From positions 1 through 46,216 of the forward strand of contig JACUUF010000017.1 of the NCBI GenBank assembly GCA_014859465.1: a stretch of DNA of 46,216 nucleotides, given 5' to 3'. Positions within the stretch are counted from its first letter, which is position 1, and the number at the start of each line of letters is the position of its first letter. Origin of the DNA: Methyloprofundus sp. Lineage in GTDB: Bacteria; Pseudomonadota; Gammaproteobacteria; Methylococcales; Methylomonadaceae. Below are positions 20,693 to 30,251 of the stretch, in pieces. The translations under genes were made by a program, and so were the position numbers. The notes below the pieces were generated by a model. That model saw nothing but the letters and a program-made list of their open reading frames with translations, made no database searches and was not told where the DNA came from.

Positions 20693-20878
20693 CTAAACAA
20701 TAAACGATATAATAGTGACCAGTGTGGCAATGAATAGTACAGTTGCAATAGCTCCGACAACTAGATAACTAGACAAAGAGCCACCCTCAAAGTCCCTTTC
20801 CCTGTTTGCCTTGCTTTGTACACCAATGGCAGCAGCAAAAACACTTTGAATGACCTTTTTAAATGACGGCTTAGACAT
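20693..20878 (-). CDS. DUF2970-type small membrane protein
   Basis: This 61-residue protein has an N-terminal basic helix FKKVIQSVFAAAIGVQSKANRERDFEGG and a single C-terminal membrane span (about residues 37-60, SYLVVGAIATVLFIATLVTIISF). The pattern SVxAAxxGVQSxxNRERDF followed by a span is the DUF2970 family, widespread in Beta- and Gammaproteobacteria and of unknown function. GAGGAG lies 7 bases before the ATG. It is divergent from metH, with 107 bases between starts. Confidence 0.8.
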   Translation of the reverse strand: MSKPSFKKVIQSVFAAAIGVQSKANRERDFEGGSLSSYLVVGAIATVLFIATLVTIISFIV

Positions 20879-20985
20879 ACTTAACTCCTCAGAAACATTA
20901 GAAAATCATTATATACATTGCAAGCAAGTAAAACATCTTTTGCTATGTTTAGCAATCCCGATAGAAACGATCTTAAGTGCCCCCT

Positions 20986-23900
20986 ATGAATAAAAAAGAA
21001 TTTTTAATCCAGCAACTTTCGCAACGCATTCTGTTTTTAGACGGCGCTATGGGTACGATGATCCAAGGCTACCATTTAGAAGAAAAGGATTATCGAGGCG
21101 AACGCTTTAATAACTGGGATTCTGATTTAAAAGGCAATAATGACTTATTATCACTCACACAGCCAGACATTATTAAAGCTATTCATAAAGCCTATTTAGA
21201 TGCCGGTGCCGATATTATCGAAACCAACACCTTCAATGCCACCACGATAGCTATGGCCGATTACAACATGGAATCGTTGGCCTATGAAATTAATTTTGAA
21301 GCAGCAAAACTAGCTAAACAAGCTGCCGAGGAAGCAACTTTACAAACACCAGACAAACCAAGATTTGTCGCCGGAACTTTAGGCCCCACCAATAGAACAG
21401 CGTCTATGTCTCCCGATGTTAACGCACCCGCATTTCGTAATATCAGCTTTGATGATTTAGTCGAAGCTTATAGCGAGGCGGTTCGCGGCTTAGTGGATGG
21501 TGGTAGCGACATCTTATTGATTGAAACGGTGTTTGATACGCTCAACGCTAAAGCAGCTATTTTTGCTATCTCACACTATTTTGAACAATATAACGTTGAA
21601 TTGCCGGTGATGATTTCAGGCACCATTACAGATGCTTCTGGCCGCACTTTATCAGGACAAACAGCACTCGCCTTCTGGAATTCACTGAGTCACATTAAGC
21701 CCATTTCTATTGGCTTTAACTGCGCCTTAGGTGCCAAAGAAATGCGCCAATATGTAGAAGAATTATCAACCAACGTTAATACCTATATTTCTGCTCACCC
21801 GAATGCGGGACTGCCTAATGAGTTTGGTGAATATGATGAATCGCCCGAAGAAATGGCCGCAGAAATTGCCGACTGGGCAAAAAGTGGTTATCTGAATATT
21901 ATTGGTGGTTGCTGTGGCACCTCACCTGAATACATCAAAGCGATTGTTGATGCGGTCAGCCCTTACTCACCAAGAAAAATCCCTGAAATAGAAGTCCGCT
22001 GCCAATTAGCGGGGCTAGAACCTTTTTCTATCGGCGCAGATTCTTTATTTGTGAATGTTGGTGAACGCACTAACGTAACAGGCTCCGCACGCTTTAAAAA
22101 ACTGATTGTCGAAGAAGAATACGACACTGCTTTAGACGTTGCGCGCGAGCAAGTGATCAACGGCGCACAGATTATCGACATCAACATGGATGAAGGCATG
22201 CTAGAGTCGAAAGAAGCGATGGTGCATTTCCTTAATTTAATCGCCTCTGAACCCGATATTTCCAAAGTTCCCATTATGATCGACTCATCGAAATGGGATA
22301 TTATCGAAGCGGGCTTAAAATGCATACAAGGCAAAGGTATCGTTAACTCCATTTCCATGAAAGAAGGCGAAGAGGCATTTATTAAACACGCCCGCTTGGT
22401 GCGCCGTTACGGTGCCGCCGTGATTGTTATGGCTTTTGATGAAGACGGTCAGGCGGATACTTTTGCGCGTAAAGTGGACATTTGCCAATGCGCTTATAAA
22501 ATTCTCGTCGAACAAGTAGGCTTCCCGCCGCAAGATATTATTTTTGACCCGAATATTTTTGCGATTGCTACCGGTATCGACGAACACAATAATTACGCCG
22601 TCGATTTCATCGAAGCGACTCGAGAAATAAAACGCACTTGTCCGCATGCCATGATTTCCGGCGGCGTATCGAATGTTTCTTTCTCGTTTAGAGGCAACAA
22701 CCTAGTGCGTGAAGCGATTCATGCCGTATTTCTTTACCATGCCGTACAAGCCGGCATGGATATGGGTATTGTTAATGCCGGTCAATTAGCGATTTACGCC
22801 GACATCCCTGAAGAGTTACGCAATGCCGTAGAAGATGTGGTTTTAAATCGTATTAATGATGGCACTGATAAATTATTAGAAATCGCCGAAAAATATCGCG
22901 GCGATGCGGTCGTCAATTCCAAGACCGACTTAGAGTGGCGTAACTTACCGGTAAACAAGCGGCTAGAGCATGCTTTAGTTAAAGGTATTACCGACTTTAT
23001 CGACCAAGATACCGAAGAAGCACGCCAGCAAGCAGAAAAAACCCTGCATGTGATTGAAGGGCCATTAATGGATGGCATGAATGTAGTCGGCGATTTATTC
23101 GGTGCAGGGCAAATGTTTTTACCGCAAGTGGTCAAATCCGCGCGGGTAATGAAAAAATCTGTCGCCTATTTAATGCCGTTTATGGAAGCTGAAAAATCAG
23201 GCGAAGCACAAACGAATGGTACGATTTTAATGGCCACCGTAAAAGGTGACGTGCATGATATTGGTAAAAATATCGTCGGCGTGGTTTTGCAATGTAATAA
23301 CTACAAAATCATTGACTTAGGCGTGATGGTGCCAACCGCACAAATCTTACAAGTCGCCAAAGAGAAACAAGTCGATATTATCGGTCTCAGCGGATTAATC
23401 ACGCCGTCTTTAGAAGAAATGGTGCATGTCGCTAAAGAAATGCAGCGCCAAAACTTCACTATCCCCTTAATGATTGGTGGCGCAACTACTTCACGCGCGC
23501 ATACAGCGGTTAAAATTGAAGAGCATTATGCAGGCACAACGGTTTATGTGCCTGATGCATCTCGTGCCGTAGGCGTTGCTGGAAACTTACTCAGCCCAGA
23601 ATATAAAGACCAGTATGGTGCAGAATTACGCGCAGAATATGCCGAAGTACGCGAACGCCACAAAGGCCGTAAAGCAAAAACCAAACAGCACAGCTTAGCA
23701 TCGGCGCGCGCCAATAAATTTGCCTGGAAAAATCATAACCCTTTAGCACCTAAAAAATTAGGTATAGAAGTCATTGATCGCTTTCCGCTGGAAACCCTCG
23801 TTTGGTATATTGATTGGACGCCCTTCTTTCAAACCTGGGAATTAGCCGGCAAATATCCAGCCATTCTTGATGATGAGTTGGTCGGTAAACATGCGCGTGA

Positions 23901-24651
23901 CTTATTTGAAGATGCGCAAGTCATGCTGAAAAAAATCATTTCTGAACAATGGCTAGAAGCAAAAGCTGTCATTGGTTTTTTCCCCGCGAATAGTGACGGC
24001 GATGATATTATTTTATATACCGATGAATCACGCACAGAACAGCTTGATGTATTGCATCATTTGCGCCAACAAAACGTCAAAGCACCAGGGCGACCTAATT
24101 ATTGCTTGTCGGACTTTATCGCGCCCACAGACAGTGGTCAAAAAGATTATATCGGCGGTTTTGCAGTCACCTCGGGAATTGGTATCGAAAAGAAATTAGC
24201 CGAATTTGAAAAAGACCATGATGACTACAATAGCATCATGCTCAAAGCCTTAGCTGATCGTTTGGCTGAAGCCTTTGCTGAATATATGCACCGTGATGTA
24301 CGTCAAAATCACTGGGGCTATATTAGTGATGAAGAGCTAAGCAACGAAGAGCTGATTAAAGAAAATTATCAAGGCATTCGTCCAGCACCGGGTTACCCTG
24401 CCTGTCCTGATCACACGGAAAAAGCGAAACTATTCAAATTACTAGATGTCCAAGCGAATACCTCCATCGAATTAACTGATAGCTTTGCCATGTACCCAAC
24501 CGCAGCCGTCAGCGGCTGGTATTTTGCTCACCCTGAAGCACAGTATTTTAATGTTGGCAAAATCACCAACGAACAGCTGGAAGATTATGCACAACGTAAA
24601 GGCCTGTCTGTAGAAGAGGCAGAGCGTTGGTTAGTGGGCCATTTACAATAA
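20986..24651 (+). CDS. metH: Methionine synthase, cobalamin-dependent
   Basis: This enzyme of about 1221 residues transfers the methyl group of 5-methyl-tetrahydrofolate to homocysteine through cobalamin. The homocysteine domain starts [12 protein letters not shown], and its zinc Cys ligands are at 246, 309 and 310 ([16 protein letters not shown]). The pterin-binding domain runs from about 350 to 645 ([14 protein letters not shown]). The B12 module has the four-helix cap followed by [11 protein letters not shown], with the cobalt-ligating His at 757. The C-terminal AdoMet activation domain contains [15 protein letters not shown] and [15 protein letters not shown] at 20986 is preferred to the GTG at 20977 because it gives the usual N-terminal spacing; neither has a strong ribosome site. 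No cobalamin riboswitch is seen in the short upstream gap. Confidence 0.97.
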   Translation: MNKKEFLIQQLSQRILFLDGAMGTMIQGYHLEEKDYRGERFNNWDSDLKGNNDLLSLTQPDIIKAIHKAYLDAGADIIETNTFNATTIAMADYNMESLAYEINFEAAKLAKQAAEEATLQTPDKPRFVAGTLGPTNRTASMSPDVNAPAFRNISFDDLVEAYSEAVRGLVDGGSDILLIETVFDTLNAKAAIFAISHYFEQYNVELPVMISGTITDASGRTLSGQTALAFWNSLSHIKPISIGFNCALGAKEMRQYVEELSTNVNTYISAHPNAGLPNEFGEYDESPEEMAAEIADWAKSGYLNIIGGCCGTSPEYIKAIVDAVSPYSPRKIPEIEVRCQLAGLEPFSIGADSLFVNVGERTNVTGSARFKKLIVEEEYDTALDVAREQVINGAQIIDINMDEGMLESKEAMVHFLNLIASEPDISKVPIMIDSSKWDIIEAGLKCIQGKGIVNSISMKEGEEAFIKHARLVRRYGAAVIVMAFDEDGQADTFARKVDICQCAYKILVEQVGFPPQDIIFDPNIFAIATGIDEHNNYAVDFIEATREIKRTCPHAMISGGVSNVSFSFRGNNLVREAIHAVFLYHAVQAGMDMGIVNAGQLAIYADIPEELRNAVEDVVLNRINDGTDKLLEIAEKYRGDAVVNSKTDLEWRNLPVNKRLEHALVKGITDFIDQDTEEARQQAEKTLHVIEGPLMDGMNVVGDLFGAGQMFLPQVVKSARVMKKSVAYLMPFMEAEKSGEAQTNGTILMATVKGDVHDIGKNIVGVVLQCNNYKIIDLGVMVPTAQILQVAKEKQVDIIGLSGLITPSLEEMVHVAKEMQRQNFTIPLMIGGATTSRAHTAVKIEEHYAGTTVYVPDASRAVGVAGNLLSPEYKDQYGAELRAEYAEVRERHKGRKAKTKQHSLASARANKFAWKNHNPLAPKKLGIEVIDRFPLETLVWYIDWTPFFQTWELAGKYPAILDDELVGKHARDLFEDAQVMLKKIISEQWLEAKAVIGFFPANSDGDDIILYTDESRTEQLDVLHHLRQQNVKAPGRPNYCLSDFIAPTDSGQKDYIGGFAVTSGIGIEKKLAEFEKDHDDYNSIMLKALADRLAEAFAEYMHRDVRQNHWGYISDEELSNEELIKENYQGIRPAPGYPACPDHTEKAKLFKLLDVQANTSIELTDSFAMYPTAAVSGWYFAHPEAQYFNVGKITNEQLEDYAQRKGLSVEEAERWLVGHLQ

Positions 24652-24667
24652 GTATTTACGCGATACA

Positions 24668-24698
24668 CCTGCCCAAGCACATATTGGTACTGGGCAGG
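24668..24698 (+). terminator. Hairpin between metH and rsxA
   Basis: The 8-bp stem CCTGCCCA (24668-24675) / TGGGCAGG (24691-24698) lies 16 bases past the metH stop. It is followed only by a weak T stretch (ACATTTTC), so it is probably a partial terminator or an mRNA 3'-end stabiliser ahead of the rsx operon. Confidence 0.5.
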
Positions 24699-24733
24699 AA
24701 CATTTTCTACGCAAAGCCTTATTATTGAAAAAA

Positions 24734-25309
24734 ATGAAGCATTACCTCATTCTGCTAATCAGCACCATACTGGTGAATAACTTTGTCTTGGTCAGATTTC
24801 TTGGTTTATGCCCGTTTCTAGGCGTGTCCCGCAGACTAGAGTCTGCCATCAGCATGGGACTGGCAACCACCTTTGTGCTTACCCTCGCCTCAATCAGCAG
24901 CTATTTACTCTATCAATATTTGCTCATTCCCTTAGAGCTTGAATATTTACGCACGATCAGCTTTATTGTCGTCATTGCCTGTGTCGTACAATTAACCGAA
25001 ATTGTCTTGCATAAAATCAGTCCTACCTTGCATCGCTTACTCGGGCTTTATTTGCCTTTAATTACCACCAATTGCGCGGTTTTAGGTGTCGCGCTATTAA
25101 ATATTCAAGCACAACATAGCTTTTGGGAGTCGGTTATTTTTGGTATTGGCACAGCATTAGGCTTTACTTTGGTGTTAATCTTATTTGCCGCATTACGAGA
25201 GCGTATTGATGTTGCCGATGTACCTAAGCCATTTCAAGGCGCTGCCATAGGTTTAATTACTGCGGGACTTATGTCCATGGCTTTTATGGGTTTTACCGGA
25301 CTGGTTTAA
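24734..25309 (+). CDS. rsxA: Electron transport complex subunit RsxA (RnfA)
   Basis: This is a 191-residue integral membrane subunit of the Rnf/Rsx complex, which moves electrons between NADH and ferredoxin/SoxR and couples them to ion transport. Six hydrophobic helices and the conserved Cys motifs [11 protein letters not shown] and [14 protein letters not shown] are present; these Cys residues bind the membrane-embedded iron-sulfur cluster shared with RsxE. ATG at 24734 gives the standard start ([19 protein letters not shown]); a TTG three codons upstream is disfavoured. Its stop shares one base with the rsxB start (TAATG). Confidence 0.96.
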   Translation: MKHYLILLISTILVNNFVLVRFLGLCPFLGVSRRLESAISMGLATTFVLTLASISSYLLYQYLLIPLELEYLRTISFIVVIACVVQLTEIVLHKISPTLHRLLGLYLPLITTNCAVLGVALLNIQAQHSFWESVIFGIGTALGFTLVLILFAALRERIDVADVPKPFQGAAIGLITAGLMSMAFMGFTGLV

Positions 25310-25830
25310 TGTTATTACTATGCCTGATTTTTGTTTTGCTTGGTCTCGTATTGGGCTACGCTGCACACCATTTAAAAGTTGAAGGCGATCCGCTTGTTGC
25401 ACAAATTGATGCTTTATTGCCGCAAACGCAATGTGGCCAATGCCAATACCCCGGCTGCAAACCTTATGCACAAGCTATCGCTCAAGGTAAGGCAGATATT
25501 AATCAATGTCCCCCAGGCGGCACACAAACGATTAGCGCTTTAGCGCATTTACTCGGCCTCGAAGCCAAGCCGCTCAATGCAGAATTTGGTGCCGTTAAAG
25601 CCCCTGCTGTTGCCTTTATTATTGAACAAGACTGTATCGGTTGCGTAAAGTGCATTCCGCCTTGTCCTGTTGATGCCATTTTAGGCGCATCTAAACACAT
25701 ACATACTGTGATTGCTTCAGAATGTACCGGCTGCGAACTCTGCATCGCGCCCTGTCCCGTCGATTGCATTATTATGCTGCCCAAAGCAAATAAGCCTAGC
25801 GAATGGCAATGGCCAACAGCACATGACTAA
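25309..25830 (+). CDS. rsxB: Electron transport complex subunit RsxB (RnfB), ferredoxin-like
   Basis: This 173-residue protein has an N-terminal membrane anchor (residues 1-20), a 4Fe-4S motif of the Fe-S type ([14 protein letters not shown] with a later NQCPPGG), and two ferredoxin-type clusters ([12 protein letters not shown] and [12 protein letters not shown]). It passes electrons within the Rnf complex on the cytoplasmic side. All cluster Cys are present. Translation is coupled to rsxA by TAATG and its 3' end overlaps the rsxC start by 8 bases. Confidence 0.96.
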   Translation: MLLLCLIFVLLGLVLGYAAHHLKVEGDPLVAQIDALLPQTQCGQCQYPGCKPYAQAIAQGKADINQCPPGGTQTISALAHLLGLEAKPLNAEFGAVKAPAVAFIIEQDCIGCVKCIPPCPVDAILGASKHIHTVIASECTGCELCIAPCPVDCIIMLPKANKPSEWQWPTAHD

Positions 25831-27283
25831 ACTAGGGCATTTTCATGGTGGCTTAAAGCTAGTGGCACACACGCTATCAGCGCCAATAAATAACAGCCGT
25901 TTGCCTGAAGAGTTGATCTATCCGTTATTACAACGCGCCCATCATTATGCAACGCCGGCAGTTAAAATAGGCGAACGGGTATTAAAAGGACAAATCATTG
26001 CCTCAGCAACCAGCGCTTTTACCGTACCGATTCATGCCGCCAGCTCAGGCATAGTCAGCGCCATAGAGCCGCGCATTATTGCTCATCCATCCAATCTCGC
26101 CGATGACTGTATTATCATTAAAACCGATGGTTTAGATAAAGCGTTAAACGCTAGCGCCAGCCTTGATTATCAACAAGCAACAGCCGACGCTTTACGCACC
26201 AGAATTCATCAAGCCGGCATCGTGGGTTTAGGCGGCGGCGCTTTTCCTAGTGCAACCAAATTAGCCACCACCCAAGACATACACACGCTGATTATTAATG
26301 GTGCGGAATGTGAGCCTTATATCAGTTGTGATGTTAGCCTAATGCGGGAAAAAGCAAGCGAAATAATACAAGGTGCGCTAATTCTGCAATATATTTTGCA
26401 AGCAAAACGCTGCCTTATCGCTGTAGAAGAAAGCATGCCGCAAGCAAAACAAGCCTTGCAGCAAGCCATCGGCACAAAATCAATACAGCTGATTAGCGTG
26501 CCCACCCTTTACCCTACCGGCGGCGAGAAACAACTGATTCAGGTATTAAGCGGCACTAAAATTCCAGCCAAATCACTGCCTGCTGAATACGGATTTATTT
26601 GCCAAAACGTCGCTACGGCTTATGCCGTTTATCAAGCTATTATTCAAGGCTTACCGCTAACTGAACGAATTATCACGGTCACTGGTAAAGGCATCAAGCA
26701 ACCGCAAAATATTCGCGCGCGTATCGGTACCCCGATTAAACACTTAATTGACCAATGCGGCGGTTACAGCAAAGACGTGCAACGCCTTATTATGGGCGGC
26801 TCAATGATGGGCATTGCCTTAAGCTCAGATGCAATCGCGGTCACTAAAGCCAGTAATTGCATTTTAGCCATGACCAGCGATGAACTAGAAAACAGGCCAG
26901 CTGAAATGCCGTGCATCCGTTGCGGAGATTGCGCGACAGTTTGCCCAGTAGAATTACTGCCGCAACAACTCTATTGGTATGGTCGCTCAGAGCAATTAGA
27001 ACAATGCCAAGATTATCAGTTATTTGCCTGTATCGAATGCGCTTGCTGCGACCTCGTCTGCCCGAGCCATATTCCTTTAGTGCAACAGTTTCGAGCGACC
27101 AAAGGAAGTATCATTATCCAAGCAAAACAGACTGAACAAGCTAACTTAGCCAAAATTCGTTTTCAGAATCAGCAGCAACGCCGTGCCCGAGAACAACAAG
27201 AACAATTAGCCAAAGCCGACAAACGCCAAGCCATCATTGAAAAAATGAAGGCGGCGAGTCTGGCTAAAAAGAAAGTGCTCTAA
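25823..27283 (+). CDS. rsxC: Electron transport complex subunit RsxC (RnfC)
   Basis: This 486-residue cytoplasmic subunit holds NADH/FMN sites and two 4Fe-4S clusters. The N-terminus is typical ([15 protein letters not shown]). The flavin/nucleotide region has [16 protein letters not shown] and [25 protein letters not shown] follows. The clusters are [12 protein letters not shown] and [12 protein letters not shown]. The start is ATG at 25823 inside the rsxB end; the frame is open upstream to 25712 but that part has no homology. The C-terminus is a short Lys/Ala/Gln-rich helix (about residues 430-486), much shorter than the repeat-bearing tail of E. coli RsxC (about 740 residues). Confidence 0.95.
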   Translation: MTKLGHFHGGLKLVAHTLSAPINNSRLPEELIYPLLQRAHHYATPAVKIGERVLKGQIIASATSAFTVPIHAASSGIVSAIEPRIIAHPSNLADDCIIIKTDGLDKALNASASLDYQQATADALRTRIHQAGIVGLGGGAFPSATKLATTQDIHTLIINGAECEPYISCDVSLMREKASEIIQGALILQYILQAKRCLIAVEESMPQAKQALQQAIGTKSIQLISVPTLYPTGGEKQLIQVLSGTKIPAKSLPAEYGFICQNVATAYAVYQAIIQGLPLTERIITVTGKGIKQPQNIRARIGTPIKHLIDQCGGYSKDVQRLIMGGSMMGIALSSDAIAVTKASNCILAMTSDELENRPAEMPCIRCGDCATVCPVELLPQQLYWYGRSEQLEQCQDYQLFACIECACCDLVCPSHIPLVQQFRATKGSIIIQAKQTEQANLAKIRFQNQQQRRAREQQEQLAKADKRQAIIEKMKAASLAKKKVL

Positions 27284-27285
27284 AT

Positions 27286-28233
27286 ATGCAATTTCCTACT
27301 AGCAGCTCACCTTTTACCTCCGCCAGCAATACAGTTAATCGTGTCATGCTGCATGTCTTAATCGCCTTACTGCCGGCGCTTGGCATGATGTTTTGGCTAT
27401 TTGGCGAGGCGCTATTAATGCCTTTATTACTCGCTTGTAGTACCGCCCTATTAGCAGAATCTTGCCTGTTATGGCTAACAAAAAAACCGCTAAAAATACA
27501 CTTACTGGATTTAAGCGCGCTCGTTAGTGCTGTGTTATTAGCGCTCGCCATCCCGAGCATTGCACCTTGGTGGATCAGCGTTAGCGGCACATTATTTGCC
27601 ATAATTATCGCCAAGCACCTCTACGGCGGCTTAGGTTATAACCCTTTTAATCCGGCAATGGCGGGCTATGTCTTTCTGCTCATTTCCTTTCCGCAACAAA
27701 TGACCGCATGGCAGCAGCCGTTTGATGTCATCAGCTCCGCTACCGTGTTAGATCATACAAAAACACAATTAGGTTTAGGTTTTTCCGTCAGCGAAATAAG
27801 CAGCTCTTCGCTGTTTGGCTATATTGCCGGTAAAGATTGGGAATATATTTCCCTCGCTTATTTATTAGGCGGCCTCTGGTTATTGCAGCAAAAAGTCATC
27901 AGCTGGCATATTCCTGTGGCCGTGCTGTTAGGCTTAACTTTTCCAGCCTGCATTGCTTACCTAATAGATAGCACACGCTTTACTTCGCCTTTATTTCACT
28001 TGTTTTCTGGCGCAACTTTTTGCGCTGCTTTTTTTATCGCTACCGACCCCGTGACCGCAGCAACCAGCAATAAAGGCCGTTTAATTTTCGGTCTGCTGGT
28101 GGGTAGTTTGATTTATATTATCCGCACTTGGGGCGGCTATCCCGATGCTATCGCTTTTGCCGTCTTATTAGCCAACCTTGCCGCACCGAGTATTGATTAT
28201 TACCTGCGCCCTAAGGCAATGAGCCAATTATGA
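27286..28233 (+). CDS. rsxD: Electron transport complex subunit RsxD (RnfD)
   Basis: This 315-residue membrane subunit carries a covalent FMN. The flavinylation motif SGAT is at residues 241-244 (Thr244), followed by the conserved FIATDPVTAATSNKGRLIFG. Other family marks are VNRVMLHVLIALLPALGMM at the N-terminus, and GGLGYNPFNPAMAGYVFLLISFP. It begins 2 bases after the rsxC stop and overlaps rsxG by 4 bases. Confidence 0.96.
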   Translation: MQFPTSSSPFTSASNTVNRVMLHVLIALLPALGMMFWLFGEALLMPLLLACSTALLAESCLLWLTKKPLKIHLLDLSALVSAVLLALAIPSIAPWWISVSGTLFAIIIAKHLYGGLGYNPFNPAMAGYVFLLISFPQQMTAWQQPFDVISSATVLDHTKTQLGLGFSVSEISSSSLFGYIAGKDWEYISLAYLLGGLWLLQQKVISWHIPVAVLLGLTFPACIAYLIDSTRFTSPLFHLFSGATFCAAFFIATDPVTAATSNKGRLIFGLLVGSLIYIIRTWGGYPDAIAFAVLLANLAAPSIDYYLRPKAMSQL

Positions 28234-28820
28234 ACATTGCTCAACCGACACTCGCCGCGCTGCGCATAGGTCTGTTTTCTTTTATTATCGTGGGCTTAGT
28301 TTCTGTGGTTTATCATGGCACCAAAGAAAAAATCGCCGACAATGAACGACGCGCTTTATTGCAAAGCTTACAAAGTGTTATCGATAAACGCCTCTATGAT
28401 AATGACTTAGCCAATGACAAAATCCAGTTAAATGCCAACGAGAAAAATCATACGATCTATCGTGCGCGCAAAGCAGGTCAGCCCATAGCCGCTATTATCA
28501 CCAGCACAACAACACAGGGCTATAACGGCACTATTGATTTGCTCATTGCACTCAATGTTAGCGGCACCATCAATGGGGTGCGCGTGCTTAATCATAGAGA
28601 AACGCCTGGCTTGGGTGATGCTATCGAATTAAAAAAATCCCCCTGGATTTTAAGCTTTAATCAACTCACTTTAAAAAACTTAGATCAGTGGGCCGTTAAA
28701 CGCGACGGCGGCAGCTTTGATCAATTTACCGGGGCAACTATTACCCCGCGTGCCATTGTCAATGAAGTCAAAAATACCGCTGTGTTTTTTCAACAACAGC
28801 AACATGAGATTTTTCAATAA
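28230..28820 (+). CDS. rsxG: Electron transport complex subunit RsxG (RnfG)
   Basis: This 196-residue protein has one N-terminal membrane span (about residues 11-28) and a periplasmic FMN-binding domain. The flavinylation motif is TGAT in FDQFTGATITPRAIVNEV, preceded by NHRETPGLGD. It overlaps rsxD by ATGA and abuts rsxE directly. The Apb/ApbE flavin transferase that would attach the FMN is not in the window. Confidence 0.95.
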   Translation: MNIAQPTLAALRIGLFSFIIVGLVSVVYHGTKEKIADNERRALLQSLQSVIDKRLYDNDLANDKIQLNANEKNHTIYRARKAGQPIAAIITSTTTQGYNGTIDLLIALNVSGTINGVRVLNHRETPGLGDAIELKKSPWILSFNQLTLKNLDQWAVKRDGGSFDQFTGATITPRAIVNEVKNTAVFFQQQQHEIFQ

Positions 28821-29462
28821 ATGCGCTCAGACCATTCGAAAATTTTAAGTAATGGCTTATGGCATAACAATCAGGCGCTCGTGGCTCTATTGGGTTTATG
28901 TCCTTTGCTGGCAGTCAGTAATAGCGTCATTAATAGCTTAGGTTTAGGGCTGGCGACCACCTTAACGCTGATAGTATCCAATTTACTGGTTTCCTCATTA
29001 CGCCGGTTTATTCTGCCAGAAATCCGCTTGGCGCTATTTGTCTTGATTATTGCGGGGGTCGTGACCATGATCGAATTAATCATGCACGCGTGGTTTTATC
29101 AACTGTACAAAATTCTAGGCATTTTTATTCCACTGATTGTCACCAACTGCGCGATTATCGGCCGCGCCGAAGTGTTCGCCTCTAAAAACCACATGATGCC
29201 TTCTGTATTAGATGGTTTAGCCATGGGTTTAGGCTTTAGTTTTGCCTTGATTTTATTGGGTGGATTTAGGGAAATATTAGGTTCAGGCACTTTATTCGCG
29301 CAAGCGGATTTACTTTTTGGCGAAGCAGCGAAAGACTGGCAAATCAATATTTTTGAAGATAATTCGGGAGTCTTATTAGCCATATTGCCTCCCGGTGCTT
29401 TTATAGGCTTAGGCTTATTGATTGCACTAAAAAATGCCCTAGAACAAAGCAATAGACTGTAG
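28821..29462 (+). CDS. rsxE: Electron transport complex subunit RsxE (RnfE)
   Basis: This 213-residue integral membrane subunit is paralogous to RsxA. Key motifs are [25 protein letters not shown] and [18 protein letters not shown], whose Cys residues share the cluster with RsxA, and [13 protein letters not shown]. It begins right after the rsxG stop. Its own stop codon (29460-29462) lies within the outer arm of a REP-like palindrome (29459-29516), so the final residues QSNRL sit at the repeat edge. Confidence 0.95.
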   Translation: MRSDHSKILSNGLWHNNQALVALLGLCPLLAVSNSVINSLGLGLATTLTLIVSNLLVSSLRRFILPEIRLALFVLIIAGVVTMIELIMHAWFYQLYKILGIFIPLIVTNCAIIGRAEVFASKNHMMPSVLDGLAMGLGFSFALILLGGFREILGSGTLFAQADLLFGEAAKDWQINIFEDNSGVLLAILPPGAFIGLGLLIALKNALEQSNRL

Positions 29463-29516
29463 GGCAGCGCTTTAGCTCGCCTTATGGCAAAGTAACGGGC
29501 TAAAGTACCGCCCTAC
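29459..29516. repeat. REP-like imperfect palindrome (GTAGGGC...GCCCTAC family), copy 1
   Basis: The left arm is GTAGGGCAGCGCTTTAGC (29459-29476, continuing TCGCC). The right arm is CGGGCTAAAGTACCGCCCTAC without its first base (29496-29516). The arms differ at about 6 of 23 paired positions. It shares its ends and the GGGCTAAAG core with the copy at 33255-33321. It fills the gap between rsxE and nth and supplies the rsxE stop codon. Confidence 0.75.
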
Positions 29517-29537
29517 CAATGACATGACTCGAATTTT

Positions 29538-30176
29538 ATGAATAAACAAAAACGCCTGGAAATATTTCAACGCTTAGCCAAAGCAATTCCCGAACCGGTT
29601 ACTGAACTGAACTATAGCAGCACTTTTGAATTGTTAATCGCGGTGGTTTTATCTGCCCAAGCGACCGATAAAGGCGTCAATAAAGCCACCGCGAAATTAT
29701 TTCCTGTAGCCAATACGCCGCAAGCTATTTTTGCTTTAGGTGAAGACGGTTTAAAAGATTATATAAAAACTATTGGTTTATATAACAGCAAAGGCGCCAA
29801 TATTATTAAGCTATGCCGTAAATTATTAGATGATTTTCAGGGGGAAGTACCCCAAACTCGCGCAGAATTAGAGTCACTTGCAGGGGTCGGGCGAAAAACC
29901 GCGAATGTTATTTTAAACACCGCTTTTGGTCAGCCGGTCATGGCGGTAGACACGCATATTTTTCGGGTATCCAACCGAACCGGCATCGCTCCTGGAAAAA
30001 ATGTTTTACAAGTTGAAGCTAAATTAGCTAAGAACGTACCTAAAGACTACCAAGTTGACGCACATCATTTATTGATTTTGCACGGCCGTTATACCTGTAT
30101 CGCCAGAAAGCCACGCTGTGGCAGTTGTGTTATTGAAGATTTATGTGAGTTTAAAGATAAGGTTTATGCTGCGTAA
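29538..30176 (+). CDS. nth: Endonuclease III, DNA base-excision glycosylase/AP lyase
   Basis: This 212-residue enzyme removes oxidised pyrimidines. The helix-hairpin-helix LAGVGRKTANV carries catalytic Lys120, and Asp138 lies in AVDTHIFRVSNR. The 4Fe-4S loop has Cys187-x6-Cys194-x2-Cys197-x5-Cys203, the same spacing as in E. coli. rsxABCDGE-nth is a conserved gammaproteobacterial order, but here a REP-like palindrome separates rsxE from nth. Confidence 0.97.
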   Translation: MNKQKRLEIFQRLAKAIPEPVTELNYSSTFELLIAVVLSAQATDKGVNKATAKLFPVANTPQAIFALGEDGLKDYIKTIGLYNSKGANIIKLCRKLLDDFQGEVPQTRAELESLAGVGRKTANVILNTAFGQPVMAVDTHIFRVSNRTGIAPGKNVLQVEAKLAKNVPKDYQVDAHHLLILHGRYTCIARKPRCGSCVIEDLCEFKDKVYAA

Positions 30177-30190
30177 AGCGATTGGTAACA

Positions 30191-30234
30191 GAGGCTTTTA
30201 GCCGCGACTTAGATAAAGTCGCTAAAAACGCCTC
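30191..30234. repeat. 44-bp interrupted palindrome after nth
   Basis: GAGGC/GCCTC (30191-30195, 30230-30234), TTTTA/TAAAA (30196-30200, 30223-30227) and GCGACTT/AAGTCGC (30204-30210, 30216-30222) pair in series around a 5-base loop, with a small bulge. It lies between the convergent nth and chemoreceptor genes. There is no T run, so it is more REP-like than a standard terminator, though it could end both transcripts. Confidence 0.7.
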
Positions 30235-30251
30235 AAGACAAAGCAAACAGT

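Noticed and set aside
20879..20985. Cobalamin or SAM riboswitch before metH
   Set aside because: The gap is only about 100 bases, AT-rich, and no B12 box or S-box motif is visible.
25712..25822. Longer rsxC starting at 25712
   Set aside because: The added segment lies wholly inside rsxB in another frame and lacks homology; the family start is the ATG at 25823.
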